Shown here: piece after piece, positions 8,286 through 17,800 of the stretch
How positions within the stretch are numbered: position 1 is the stretch's first letter
Layout of the letters: each line of letters starts with the position of its first letter
Source of the DNA: Gp6-AA40 sp963742105
Lineage (GTDB): Bacteria > Acidobacteriota > Vicinamibacteria > Vicinamibacterales > UBA2999
Length of the DNA stretch: 64,000 nucleotides
NCBI GenBank assembly: GCA_963742105.1
Contig: CAVUKN010000007.1
Span: forward strand, 1,116,001 to 1,180,000
Direction of reading: 5' to 3'
The notes under the pieces: model-generated
What the model was told of the DNA's origin: nothing
What the model saw: the letters and a program-made list of their open reading frames with translations, nothing else
The model's database searches: none
Made by a program: the position numbers and the translations under genes

Positions 8286-8882
8286 GTGCGCGACTTCATC
8301 TCCCGGATTTACGGACTCGCACTGGCATTGGGCGGGCCCGGTCTTTTCGCCGTCGCGTTCCTCGATTCTTCGTTCGTCTCACTGCCACAGATCAACGATC
8401 TGCTGGTCGTGCTGATGGTGACGCGCGACAAGGCGTGGATGCCGTACTACGCGGCCATGGCGACGCTTGGATCCGTCGCCGGCTGCTATGTGATCTACCG
8501 GCTCGCGGAAAAGGGTGGGGAAGCGTTCCTGCGGAAGCGTTTGAAGCAAGGGCACGTGGATCGGGCCCTCGCGATGTACAAGAAGCACGGTCTGCTCGCG
8601 TTGATCGTGCCTGGGCTGCTGCCACCGCCGGCGCCCTTCAAGTTGTTCGTGCTCGCCGCCGGTCTGGCGGAGGTGAAGCCATCGCGATTCGTGCTGGGTG
8701 TCGCGGCCTCGCGCGGCGCCCGTTACTTCGCGCTCGGCCTTCTGTCCGTCTACTACGGCGACGCGGCGATGGAGCTGATGAAAACGCGGGGGCGCGACGT
8801 GGCGCTTGCGCTGGTCGGGCTGATCGTCATCGCCGCCCTCGGCTTCTGGCTCGTGCAGAGACGCCGGGCGCGAGCCACGTAA
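8286..8882 (+). CDS. VTT-domain (YqaA-like) inner-membrane protein
   Basis: A 198-residue protein of the VTT/DedA-like superfamily, whose members include lipid scramblases and transporters. It has a first helix ending in FLDSSFVSLPQ, a re-entrant region with the Gly/Pro-rich segment PGLLPPPAPFKLF, an Arg-containing helix (SRFVLGVAASRGARYF) and a C-terminal helix. The Glu/Pro and Arg features match the YqaA branch. The start is GTG at 8286. It has only 28 bases in common upstream with the divergent glycosyltransferase-like gene. Its substrate is unknown. Confidence 0.72.
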   Translation: MRDFISRIYGLALALGGPGLFAVAFLDSSFVSLPQINDLLVVLMVTRDKAWMPYYAAMATLGSVAGCYVIYRLAEKGGEAFLRKRLKQGHVDRALAMYKKHGLLALIVPGLLPPPAPFKLFVLAAGLAEVKPSRFVLGVAASRGARYFALGLLSVYYGDAAMELMKTRGRDVALALVGLIVIAALGFWLVQRRRARAT

Positions 8883-8995
8883 TCCCGACCTTCCAGTTCC
8901 ACCGCCAGGGCGCCCGTTTGGGTCACGAACCGAACGACGGCGCCGGCCAGGGGCTGGTGGCAGTACACCCACACGGCCGGGTACACTGAACTCAG

Positions 8996-9829
8996 ATGGC
9001 GTACCGAAGTCCGCTCGAATCTCGAATAGCCAAGAAGACCACCAAGGCCATTACCGACTTCAAACTGATTGAAGACGGCGATCGAATCATGGTCGGCCTG
9101 TCCGGCGGGAAGGACAGCTGGGCGTTGCTGCAGACGCTGGACATCCTGCGACAGCGGGCGCCGATTTCCTTTTCGCTCGTCGCCGTGAACGTCGATTCCG
9201 GCTACAAAGACTTCAAGCACGGCGTTATCGCCAGGACCTGTGAGGAGCGCGGCTGGGAATATCGAATCGAGCACACGTCTATCGGCGACGTCATGGACGA
9301 CATCCTCGAGTCCGGCGCGACTCCCTGTTCGCTCTGCGCGCGATTGCGGCGCGGTGTCCTGTACAGAATCGCCACCGAGGTGGGCGCCACGAAGATCGCG
9401 CTGGGTCATCACCTGGACGATTTCGTCGAGACCCTCCTGCTGAACCTGTTCTTCGCCGGCGCCTTGAAAGCGATGCCCGCGAGGCTCGTGTCCGACAACG
9501 GCGAGCACGTCGTGATCCGCCCGTTTGCGTATGTCGGTGAAGACGAGGCGCGCGTGTACTGCAAGGAAGTCGGCCTGCCAATCATCGGCTGTTGCTGCCC
9601 CGCCTGCGGCGACCTCAGCCTACAGCGTCAGCGGGTCAAGCGCCTCATCATGGATCTGGAAGTCGAGCATCCGGGCGTCAAGCAGTCGATGCTGAAGGCG
9701 CTTGGCAATGTGATGCCCAGGCATCTGCTCGATCAGCGACTCAATCCGAGTGGCGAGCTCAGAGACAGCGTCGCCCTCCGCCTCGAAGAAGAACGGGCAG
9801 GGCAGCCGCTGATTCAGATTCAGCACTGA
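8996..9829 (+). CDS. ttcA: tRNA 2-thiocytidine(32) synthetase TtcA
   Basis: TtcA is an iron-sulfur, ATP-dependent enzyme that thiolates cytidine 32 of certain tRNAs. The 277-residue product has the PP-loop SGGKDSW at 36-42, the CxxC pair Cys111/Cys114 in CSLCARLRRG, and a further cysteine cluster GCCCPACG at 198-205, which together supply the cluster ligands. GHHLDD at 137-142 follows, as in the family. Length is close to that of known TtcA proteins. The neighbouring dtd gene starts two bases after its stop, so two translation-fidelity genes form one unit. Confidence 0.9.
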   Translation: MAYRSPLESRIAKKTTKAITDFKLIEDGDRIMVGLSGGKDSWALLQTLDILRQRAPISFSLVAVNVDSGYKDFKHGVIARTCEERGWEYRIEHTSIGDVMDDILESGATPCSLCARLRRGVLYRIATEVGATKIALGHHLDDFVETLLLNLFFAGALKAMPARLVSDNGEHVVIRPFAYVGEDEARVYCKEVGLPIIGCCCPACGDLSLQRQRVKRLIMDLEVEHPGVKQSMLKALGNVMPRHLLDQRLNPSGELRDSVALRLEEERAGQPLIQIQH

Positions 9830-9830
9830 C

Positions 9831-10283
9831 GTGCGCGCGGTCGTTCAACGCGTCGTTCGCGCGCGCGTCACTGTCGGCGACCGAGTGACTGGCGAAATCG
9901 GACCGGGACTGCTCGTCCTCGTCGGTGTGTCCAGGCACGACACCGCGTCTGACGCGGCCTCCGTTGCCGCCAAGATCCGCGACATGCGCGTGTTCGAAGG
10001 CGACGCCGGCAAACCAATGGACCGGTCGATCGTCCAAACCGGCGGCAGCGTCCTCGTGGTCTCCCAGTTCACGCTCTACGGCGACATGCGCAAGGGGCGT
10101 CGCCCCTCGTTCGACGAGGCGGCGGCACCTGCGGTGGCGCGAGATGTCTACGGCGAACTCGTGCGAGAATTGCGCACGACCGGTCTGACAGTCGAAACCG
10201 GGGAGTTCCAGGCGATGATGCAAGTGGAACTCGTCAACGACGGTCCCGTAACAATCCTCATCGACAGCACGAAACAGTTCTGA
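9831..10283 (+). CDS. dtd: D-aminoacyl-tRNA deacylase
   Basis: Dtd removes D-amino acids (and glycine) wrongly attached to tRNA. The 150-residue protein is the normal size and has both signature motifs: SQFTLYG at 78-84 and GPVT at 138-141, the latter providing the Gly-cisPro chirality filter with the preceding NDGPV. The start is GTG at 9831. The stop overlaps the next start by one base (TGATG), so dtd is in a chain with ttcA and the downstream secreted-protein gene. Confidence 0.95.
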   Translation: MRAVVQRVVRARVTVGDRVTGEIGPGLLVLVGVSRHDTASDAASVAAKIRDMRVFEGDAGKPMDRSIVQTGGSVLVVSQFTLYGDMRKGRRPSFDEAAAPAVARDVYGELVRELRTTGLTVETGEFQAMMQVELVNDGPVTILIDSTKQF

Positions 10284-11143
10284 TGGTCCGACTCCGCCTG
10301 CACGTTCTCATCGCTCCAATTGCTCTCATCCTGGTGATTCCAGCGCTGGCGTCGGCCCAGCAACGCCCTTTGGTCACCGAGGATCCGGAAACCGTCGGCG
10401 CCGGCAACGTCCTCATCGAAGGCGGGTTCGACTATTCCTGGGACAACGAGTTTCCCGCCTCCGGACTCAGCGGCAATCTGCTGCGCCTGCCGCTGCTCGG
10501 GTTCAGCGTCGGGGTCAGTTCGATTGCCGAGATTCAGCTGGACGGCGGCTTTCACAATCACCTCTGGATCACGGACCGCGATCCGTCGGCTCCGCTCTAC
10601 AGCCTCGTTACCGCCACCGGCGATACGACGGGTGACGTCGAGGACGCCGTGATCGGCACCAAGGTCCGCTTCCTTTCAGAAGGCATGCGCCGGCCAGCGT
10701 TCGCGTTCCGCTTTGCCACGCGCCTGCCGAATGCCAACAACGAAACAGGACTCGGTCGCGATACGACGGACTTCTACACCACGGTGATTGCCGGGAAGAC
10801 GGTTCGGTCGGTTCGGATTGTCGCCAATGGCGGGCTCGGCATTCTTGGCGATCCCGTCGACGGCAACCGTCAGAATGACGTGTTCCTGTACGGCGTCTCC
10901 GTGGCGCGAGCGCTCACAAATCAAGCGGAACTGGTGGGGGAGATCAACGGATGGATCAATACGCGGAACGGTGAACCGCCAGCCGGAACCGATTCACGCG
11001 GCATCGTCCGGCTTGGCGCCCGCTACACCTTCGGCGGCTGGCGCGCCGACGGCGGCATTCTCTTTGGCGTCACGCCCAACGACCCGAGCTTCGGGTTCAT
11101 CGGCGGCGCGACGTACGTGTTCAACGCCTTCCGGGTGCCGTAA
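10283..11143 (+). CDS. Secreted, probable outer-membrane beta-barrel protein
   Basis: A 286-residue protein with a signal peptide (residues 1-25, ending ALASA before QQ). The mature protein begins with RPLVTEDPETVGAGNVLIEGG and has regular amphipathic strands, rich in Gly, Asn and Thr, up to a final strand ending TYVFNAFRVP. The opening resembles porin-like proteins of the transporter or phenol-degradation type seen in many Gram-negative genomes, but I cannot assign a family. It overlaps the dtd stop by one base and ends one base before the dapF-like GTG, so it sits inside a housekeeping operon. Confidence 0.5.
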   Translation: MVRLRLHVLIAPIALILVIPALASAQQRPLVTEDPETVGAGNVLIEGGFDYSWDNEFPASGLSGNLLRLPLLGFSVGVSSIAEIQLDGGFHNHLWITDRDPSAPLYSLVTATGDTTGDVEDAVIGTKVRFLSEGMRRPAFAFRFATRLPNANNETGLGRDTTDFYTTVIAGKTVRSVRIVANGGLGILGDPVDGNRQNDVFLYGVSVARALTNQAELVGEINGWINTRNGEPPAGTDSRGIVRLGARYTFGGWRADGGILFGVTPNDPSFGFIGGATYVFNAFRVP

Positions 11144-11144
11144 C

Positions 11145-11939
11145 GTGATCGGGGTCGTCAAGGGCCACGCCTATGGCAATGATTTTCTGCTGTCACCACT
11201 GGACGAGGCACGTCATGCTGGAAGCGACTTCGCGGAACTGGCGCGTGCGATGTGCCATCGGCACCATGGCATCGGCGCCGACGGCCTGATTCTTTACGAT
11301 ATCCAGCCGGGCGGAGCCGTGATGATGCTGCTGAACGCGGACGGCAGCCCGTCCGAATTGTCCGGTAACGGTTTGAGATGCCTGGCGGCTCACGTGGCGC
11401 GGACGCAGCAACTTCCTGTCGGTAAGGTGGTGTCAGTCGACACCGGTGCCGGCAGCAAGTGCCTCGAACTGCTCTCGATCGATGGACGACGTTACGGTTT
11501 CCGAGCCGCACTCGGCGCGCCGACCGACATACGCGAAGTAACCATTCCCGTGCTGGGCGAGTCGGTGCGCGCGACGACGCTCGGAATGGGAAATCCTCAG
11601 TGTGTCGTTCTCGGCGCGCTGCCGGATACCGAACGGTTCAATCGGCTGGGACCGGCACTGTCGACGCATGCGCTGTTCCCGGCCGGCACCAACGTCGAAT
11701 TCGCGCACGTCGAAGCGCCGGACCAGGTCCGTATCGTGATTTGGGAACGCGGCGTGGGTCCGACCACCTCCTCGGGCACCGGGTCTTCCGCGTCGGCAGT
11801 CGCGGCAGCCGCGCACGGCGGTGCGTCGAGAGACGTGCAGGTCATCGCGCCCGGCGGCACTCAGCGCGTGGAGTGGCGCGAGGATGGCGTGTACCTCACC
11901 GGCTGGGCTGACCTGGTGCTCGAAGGCGCCTGGCTATGA
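11145..11939 (+). CDS. dapF: Diaminopimelate epimerase homologue lacking both catalytic cysteines
   Basis: DapF interconverts LL- and meso-diaminopimelate for lysine and peptidoglycan synthesis, using two cysteines as the acid/base pair. This 264-residue protein keeps the fold markers: KGHAYGNDF at the start, HHGIGADGL, NADGS, GNP and WERGVG. Where the family has a Cys before GNG it has Ser (ELSGNGLRC), and where it has ACGTGAC it has SSGTGSS, so both catalytic Cys positions are Ser. The conserved GNPH is also GNPQ. Activity may therefore be changed or lost. The start is taken as GTG at 11145, just after the previous stop. The sequence shows no frameshift. Confidence 0.72.
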   Translation: MIGVVKGHAYGNDFLLSPLDEARHAGSDFAELARAMCHRHHGIGADGLILYDIQPGGAVMMLLNADGSPSELSGNGLRCLAAHVARTQQLPVGKVVSVDTGAGSKCLELLSIDGRRYGFRAALGAPTDIREVTIPVLGESVRATTLGMGNPQCVVLGALPDTERFNRLGPALSTHALFPAGTNVEFAHVEAPDQVRIVIWERGVGPTTSSGTGSSASAVAAAAHGGASRDVQVIAPGGTQRVEWREDGVYLTGWADLVLEGAWL

Positions 11940-11961
11940 TGCCGACACTCTCCTGTGCAGT

Positions 11962-13164
11962 TCATTGAACCTTTCGCGTGACCGGCAGACGTTCGCGCTG
12001 CAATTGACGGCCAGGTAGCTCCGTCAGCGGGGCCGCGGGCCCCTCGCGAAACATCATTCCACTCGGGCGCAACCCGATCGCACGGCCATCGGCGGTGATC
12101 ACGACCAGCGCGACGCGGAATGGCCGCAGGTCAGGGTCGACGAGCAGCGTGGGCTTGGACGAGGCACCGGCTTCTGCGGGAATCGCATACGTTCCGATCG
12201 GCGCCCCGGTCTGTGCGTTGAACGTCGCCACAACCGGGGAGATACCCAACACCGCGACGAGCCGGTCGAAAGCCAGTGGCGGAGCGATCGGACGCATCGG
12301 GGTGGGCTGTTTCCAGCGCTGGTTGCCGTTGCCGCGGTTGACGGCATGCAGCAGGTTGTCGAGCCCAACGAAATACGCGACGTCACCATCGACCGCCGCG
12401 CCGATCACGTCACCCCCAATCAATTCGGAGTCCCAGCGCCACATCTCTCGTCCACTCGCCGCATCCAGGGCAAAGAAGGCGTGTTTCGTCGATCCGACGA
12501 ACACGCGGTCCCTGCCGAGTGCCGGTGGGCTCAGTGTTCCGGCCAGCGAGCGCCGCCATTTCAACGCACCAGTCGAGAGGTCCACGCTGATGACCAGGCT
12601 GTCGCCGGTGGTGGCATAGACGGCGGTGTCGTCAGCCGCAAGGAAGACCGGCAGCATCCATTCACCGATCCGGCAGGTCCATGCCGACGCGCCGTCCTCC
12701 GTGCGGAGGGCGACGAGCGATCCGTTTTCCAGCGCAACGAGAAGCAGGTTTCCCGAGGCGACCGGAGGGGCGAGCGAATTCGAGGGGAGTTCGACCCGCC
12801 ACTTCGTTTCGCCGGAATCTCGATCGAATGCCTCGATGGCGCCGGTGTTGACGGCAACGACAAGCGACGGCGCGAGGACGAGGGGCCATGGCGCGCCGAA
12901 CGGGTTGGTCCAGGCCGTTTCGCCCGTTTCCCGGTCCATTGCGAGCGTGCCTCCGTCCTGCAACGGCACGTAGACACGCGTGTCGTCCATCACGCCCGCG
13001 GCTGCCGGGGACGACGGCAGATTCCTGAGCCACGCCTGCTCGGCGGGCACCAGAGGGGCCGGCGTCGGAGCGGCCGGCTTGTTCGGTTGTTGCCCCCAAA
13101 CATCCCCCATCAGTAGCGTCGTCATGATCAGAATGACGCTAGATATGGGGTGAGAGAGCCGCAA
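11962..13164 (-). CDS. PQQ-type beta-propeller repeat protein (BamB-like)
   Basis: A secreted protein of about 400 residues made of repeated Trp-docking blades. Units such as DRETGETAW, DRDSGETKW, LSTGALKWRR, DAASGREMW and NRGNGNQRW recur about every 40 residues, the mark of a seven- or eight-bladed PQQ-like propeller. BamB of the outer-membrane assembly complex has this fold, but it does not prove that role. The N-terminus is hydrophobic and ends WG before QQP, so it is exported. The start is uncertain: TTG at 13164 gives a full signal peptide, and ATG at 13125 is also possible. It is divergent from guaA. Confidence 0.65.
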   Translation of the reverse strand: MRLSHPISSVILIMTTLLMGDVWGQQPNKPAAPTPAPLVPAEQAWLRNLPSSPAAAGVMDDTRVYVPLQDGGTLAMDRETGETAWTNPFGAPWPLVLAPSLVVAVNTGAIEAFDRDSGETKWRVELPSNSLAPPVASGNLLLVALENGSLVALRTEDGASAWTCRIGEWMLPVFLAADDTAVYATTGDSLVISVDLSTGALKWRRSLAGTLSPPALGRDRVFVGSTKHAFFALDAASGREMWRWDSELIGGDVIGAAVDGDVAYFVGLDNLLHAVNRGNGNQRWKQPTPMRPIAPPLAFDRLVAVLGISPVVATFNAQTGAPIGTYAIPAEAGASSKPTLLVDPDLRPFRVALVVITADGRAIGLRPSGMMFREGPAAPLTELPGRQLQRERLPVTRKVQ

Positions 13165-13170
13165 GCCAGC

Positions 13171-13176
13171 TATAAT
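13171..13176 (+). promoter_or_regulatory. Candidate -10 box for guaA
   Basis: A perfect TATAAT lies 33 bases before the GTG start of guaA. The expected -35 position (about 13148-13153) reads GGGTGA and is a poor match. The leader would be about 25 bases. Confidence 0.4.
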
Positions 13177-13208
13177 AGCGCGTCCTTTCTTCACTCGCCC
13201 CCGAGACC

Positions 13209-14753
13209 GTGGCACATCAAAGCATTCTCGTTCTGGATTTCGGATCGCAGTACACCCAACTCATCGCGCGACGGCTGCGCGAGCTCTCGGTCTATTCCGA
13301 AATCGTCCCGTTCAACACGTCGATCGACACGCTCAGGGCGAAGAACCCCGCCGGTGTGATCCTGTCCGGCGGACCCAGCAGTGTGTATGACGACGGGGCG
13401 CCGAAATGCGACGCGGGGGTCTTCGACCTCAAGATCCCGGTGCTCGGCATCTGTTACGGCATGCAGTTGATGACCCTGTCACTGGGAGGGCAGGTCCGGA
13501 GGTCTGGTCATCGGGAATTCGGCCACGCCATGGTGACCGTCGCGGAGCAGGAACCGGCACTGTTTGCGAACGTCCCGGCGCAACTTCGTGTCTGGGCCAG
13601 TCACGGTGACGACGTGGCGGGGGTGCCTCCGGGCTTCGAGATTGCGGCGACGAGCGCGACGGCGCCGATCGTGGCGATGGAATCGCGCGAACGCAGTTTG
13701 TATGCACTGCTGTTCCATCCAGAGGTTGTGCATACGGACCACGGGCTCGAAATTCTGCGGAATTTCGCCTACGAGGTGTGCGGGTGCCGCGGCGACTGGA
13801 CGATCGCCTCGTTCATCGAAGAAGCGACGGGAAGAATTCGCGACCAGGTGGGCCCGACCGGGAAAGTGGTGTGCGGCCTTTCCGGTGGCGTCGACTCCAC
13901 GGTGGCGGCGATGTTGATTCATCGTGCCATCGGGGATCGATTGACGTGCATCTTCGTCGACAACGGGCTTCTGCGCTTCGACGAAGCGAATCAGATCAAC
14001 AAGCGATTCAGTGAGAAGCTGCGGTTGCCGCTCGACTTCGTGGATGCGAGTGACCTGTTCCTGCGGCGGCTTGCCGGCGTCATCGACCCGGAGCACAAAC
14101 GCAAGATCATCGGCGCCGCGTTCATCGAGGTGTTCGAACAGCGCGCCAACGAGCTCGGCGGCTTCAGCCATCTGGGGCAGGGCACGCTGTATCCCGATGT
14201 GATCGAATCGGCATCGGTCGGCGGTCCGGCGGTGGTCATCAAGAGTCATCACAACGTTGGCGGCCTGCCCGAGCGCATGAAGTTCGCGCTGGTGGAGCCG
14301 CTGCGCGACCTGTTCAAGGACGAAGTGCGCCGCGTGGGAGTCGATCTGGGCCTGGATCGCGAGTTCGTCGTGCGGCAGCCGTTCCCCGGCCCGGGCCTCG
14401 CGGTGCGACTCATTGGCGAGATCACGCGCGAACGACTCGACCTCCTGCGGCTGGCGGACAAGATCGTCGCCGAGGAGGTCCGCCGCAGCGGCTGGTACGA
14501 ACGCCTCTGGCAGAGTTTCGCGGTACTGCTGCCGGTTCAGAGCGTTGGTGTGATGGGCGATGCCCGCACGTACGAATACACCGTCGCCATCCGGGCCGTG
14601 GAGAGTCTGGACGGCATGACCGCCGATTGGGCCCGGCTGCCGCACGACCTGCTCGCGACGATCTCCTCGCGCATCGTGAACGAGGTTCGAGGGATCAACC
14701 GCGTGGTGTACGACATCTCGTCGAAGCCGCCGTCGACGATCGAATGGGAGTAG
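13209..14753 (+). CDS. guaA: GMP synthase (glutamine-hydrolysing)
   Basis: GuaA converts XMP to GMP with ATP and glutamine. The 514-residue protein has the class I glutamine amidotransferase domain first, with catalytic Cys82 in GICYGMQ and His170/Glu172 in FHPEV. It is followed by the ATP pyrophosphatase domain with SGGVDS at 225-230 and a C-terminal dimerisation domain ending in PPSTIEWE. Length and domain order are normal. The start is GTG at 13209. A tandem-word spacer separates it from dnaE. Confidence 0.97.
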   Translation: MAHQSILVLDFGSQYTQLIARRLRELSVYSEIVPFNTSIDTLRAKNPAGVILSGGPSSVYDDGAPKCDAGVFDLKIPVLGICYGMQLMTLSLGGQVRRSGHREFGHAMVTVAEQEPALFANVPAQLRVWASHGDDVAGVPPGFEIAATSATAPIVAMESRERSLYALLFHPEVVHTDHGLEILRNFAYEVCGCRGDWTIASFIEEATGRIRDQVGPTGKVVCGLSGGVDSTVAAMLIHRAIGDRLTCIFVDNGLLRFDEANQINKRFSEKLRLPLDFVDASDLFLRRLAGVIDPEHKRKIIGAAFIEVFEQRANELGGFSHLGQGTLYPDVIESASVGGPAVVIKSHHNVGGLPERMKFALVEPLRDLFKDEVRRVGVDLGLDREFVVRQPFPGPGLAVRLIGEITRERLDLLRLADKIVAEEVRRSGWYERLWQSFAVLLPVQSVGVMGDARTYEYTVAIRAVESLDGMTADWARLPHDLLATISSRIVNEVRGINRVVYDISSKPPSTIEWE

Positions 14754-14758
14754 AACCA

Positions 14759-14850
14759 GTTGCGATTGATGATCCGCGATTTGCGATTGGTGGTGCAGGC
14801 GCAGGTCGCACGGGAAACTGACGTCAGAAATCACACATCAGAAATCACAA
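14759..14850. repeat. Spacer of tandem GCGATT / AGAAATCAC words
   Basis: The left half (14759-14790) repeats a word near GCGATTT (TTGCGATTGATGATCCGCG and TTTGCGATTGG). The right half (14825-14850) repeats CAGAAATCACA, which is partly its complement. Pairing is weaker than at 248-371. The right half runs into the dnaE ATG at 14851, and no Shine-Dalgarno sequence is visible. Confidence 0.6.
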
Positions 14851-17800
14851 ATGTCTGCTGAGTTCGTTCATCTCCACCTCCACACTGAATTCTCGCTGCT
14901 CGATGGCGCCTGCCGCATCGACGAGCTGCTCGACGAAGCGGTGAAGCTGGAGATGCCGGCGCTGGCGGTCACGGAGCACGGGAACATGTTCTCGTCGGTG
15001 GTGTTCCACGACCATGCGCGGGATCGCGGCCTGAAGCCAATTCTCGGCTGCGAGGTCTACGTCGCGCAGGGCAGCCGATTCGACAAGAGCGGGCCCCAGA
15101 CGGAGACGAATCACCTCGTGCTGCTCGCCGAGACGTACGAGGGGTGGCGGAACCTGATCAAGCTGTCGTCGGCCGGGTACACGGAAGGTTTCTATTACCG
15201 GCCGCGGATCGACAAGGAGCTGCTCGCGCAGCATGCCAAAGGCCTGATCGGCCTGAGCAGCTGCCTCAAAGGCGAAGTGGCGAGCGCGCTGAAGATCGAG
15301 CAGGCGAAGACGGCGCTCGAGGCGGCCGCCCGCCTTCGTGACATCCTCGGTCCCGAGAACTTCTTCCTGGAGATGCAGTACCAGGGGATCGAGGAGCAGA
15401 AGGTCGTCAACAAGGGTCTGCTTCCGCTCGCCCGCGAGCTGAACCTGCCATTGGTCGCGACCAACGACGTCCATTACCTGCGCCAGGGGGACTACCAGCC
15501 GCACGACATCCTGCTCTGCATCGGGTCCGGCAAGACGGTTAACGACGAGAAGCGGTTGCGCTACACCGGCGACCAGTTCTTCCTGAAGACGCCCGAGCAG
15601 ATGGCGAACGTCTTCGTCGGCCACGAAGACGCGCTCAGGAACACGCTGCTCATTGCCGAACGGTGCGACGTCAAGATCCCCAAGGGCACGAACCACCTGC
15701 CGGTGTTCGGGGTCCCCGCTGGCCTGACGCTCGACGACTACTTCGAGCAGGTGGCGCGGGAAGGCTTCGCGCAGCGGCTGCCGCGATTGCTGCAGCTGGC
15801 GGGCACGGGTTCGCTGCGCAAGACGATCGACGAGTACCGCACGCGGCTCGACTACGAGATCGCGATGATCAAGAAGATGGGCTACGCCGGCTACTTCCTG
15901 ATCGTCTGGGATTTCATCAAGTACGGCCGGGAGCACGGGATTCCAGTCGGGCCTGGACGCGGATCGGCGGCCGGCTCGCTGGTGGCGTGGTGTCTCCGGA
16001 TCACCGACGTCGATCCGATGCACTACGACCTGCTGTTCGAGCGCTTCCTCAACCCCGAACGCGTGTCGATGCCGGACATCGACGTCGACTTCTGCGAACG
16101 CCGGCGCGGCGAAGTGATCGAATACGTCACCCGCAAATACGGCCGCGAGAACGTCGCGCAGATCATCACGTTCGGCACAATGAAGGCAAAGGCCGTCGTG
16201 CGCGACGTGGGTCGTGCGCTCGATATGCCCTACGCCGACGTCAACAACATCGCCAAGCAGATTCCGCCGGCGCTCGACATGACGCTCGAGAAGGCGCTGA
16301 CCGAGAACCCTGTCCTCAAGGACATGGTGGCGCGGGACCCGAAGGTCAAGGAAGTGATCGAGGTCGGCAAGCGCCTCGAGGGCATGTCGCGGCATGCCTC
16401 CGTGCACGCCGCCGGCGTGGTGATTGCGCCGGGGCCGATCACCGACTACGCGCCGCTCTACAAAGGGGCGCGCGACGAAATCGTCACCCAGTGGAACATG
16501 AAGGAGGTCGAGCGGGTCGGCCTCCTGAAGATGGACTTTCTGGGGCTCAGCACGCTCACGCTGATCTTCGATGCGCTCACGGAGATCAGGCGGACCGAAG
16601 GCATCGATCTCGACATCGACAACATTCCGCTCGACGACCCGAAGACTTACAAGGTGTTTCAGGAAGGGGCCGCCTTTGGCATCTTCCAGTTCGAAAGCTC
16701 CGGCATGCGCGAACTCCTGCGCAAGGCCAGACCCGAGCGTCTCGACGACCTGATCGCGCTGAACGCGCTCTACCGTCCGGGCCCGCTGAAGTCGGGGATG
16801 GTGGACGACTACATCGCGCGCAAGCAGGGCCTGAAGGAGGTCAAGTACGACTTCAGGGAGCTCGAGCCGATCCTGAGCGATACCTACGGCGTCATCGCCT
16901 ATCAGGAACAGGTGATGCTCATCGCGCAGGCGCTGGCCGGCTTCTCGCTGGCCCAGGCCGACATGCTGCGCAAGGCGATGGGCAAGAAGGACCCGAAGGT
17001 CATGGCCAAGATGCGCGCCGACTTCATGGCCGGCGCGGTGGCCAAAGGGTTCAACGAGAAGAAGGCGGGCAAGCTCTTCGAGCTGATGGAATACTTCGCC
17101 GGGTACGGCTTCAACAAGTCGCATTCGACGGCGTACGCGTTCCTCGCCTACCAGACCGCCTATCTCAAGGCGAACTTCCCCAAACACTTCACCGCGGCGC
17201 TGCTGACCATCGAAGCGCAGAACACTGAGAAGCTGGCGATGTACCTGGCCGAGGCGCGCGACCGCGGAATCAGGATCCTCGCCCCGGACATCAACCGCAG
17301 TCAGTTGAACTTTTCGGTGGACAAGGACGCCGACGCCGTCCGCTTCGGCCTGACGGCGATCAAAGGCCTCGGCGAAGGCGCGATCAACTCGATCCTCGAG
17401 GCGCGCGAGAAGCTGGGCGGACGAATCCCGTCGCTGCACGCGTTGTGCGAAGTGCTCGACATGCGCCTGGCCAACAAGCGGGTGTTCGAAGCGCTCGTCA
17501 AGTCGGGCGCCTGCGATTCGCTGATCCTGGAGGACGAGCGCGACGGACCGTTGTCGTCACCGGGCGGCGCTGACAAGCTGCGGTCCCTCCTTCCGTTGAC
17601 AAAGATTCGGGCGCAGTTGTTCGCGGCGGTCGATGGGGCCTGCGAGCACGGCGCGCGGCACCAGCGCAACCAGGATCTGGGGCAGTTCGACATGTTCGGC
17701 GGCGGCGATGCCGGCAGCGCCGGCCCAATCAAAGTCGCGCTGCCGGAGGTGCCGGCCTGGTCGGAAATCGATCAGTTGAATTTCGAAAAGGAGGCGCTCG

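Noticed and set aside
11145..11939. Frameshift or decay of dapF
   Set aside because: The frame is continuous, all other family motifs are present, and it lies outside the shifted stretch; the Cys changes are clean substitutions.
14845..17439. A long open frame antisense to dnaE (about 864 codons)
   Set aside because: It is the codon-bias shadow of dnaE: no motif, His/Arg/Val-rich composition typical of reverse high-GC frames, and dnaE itself is complete.
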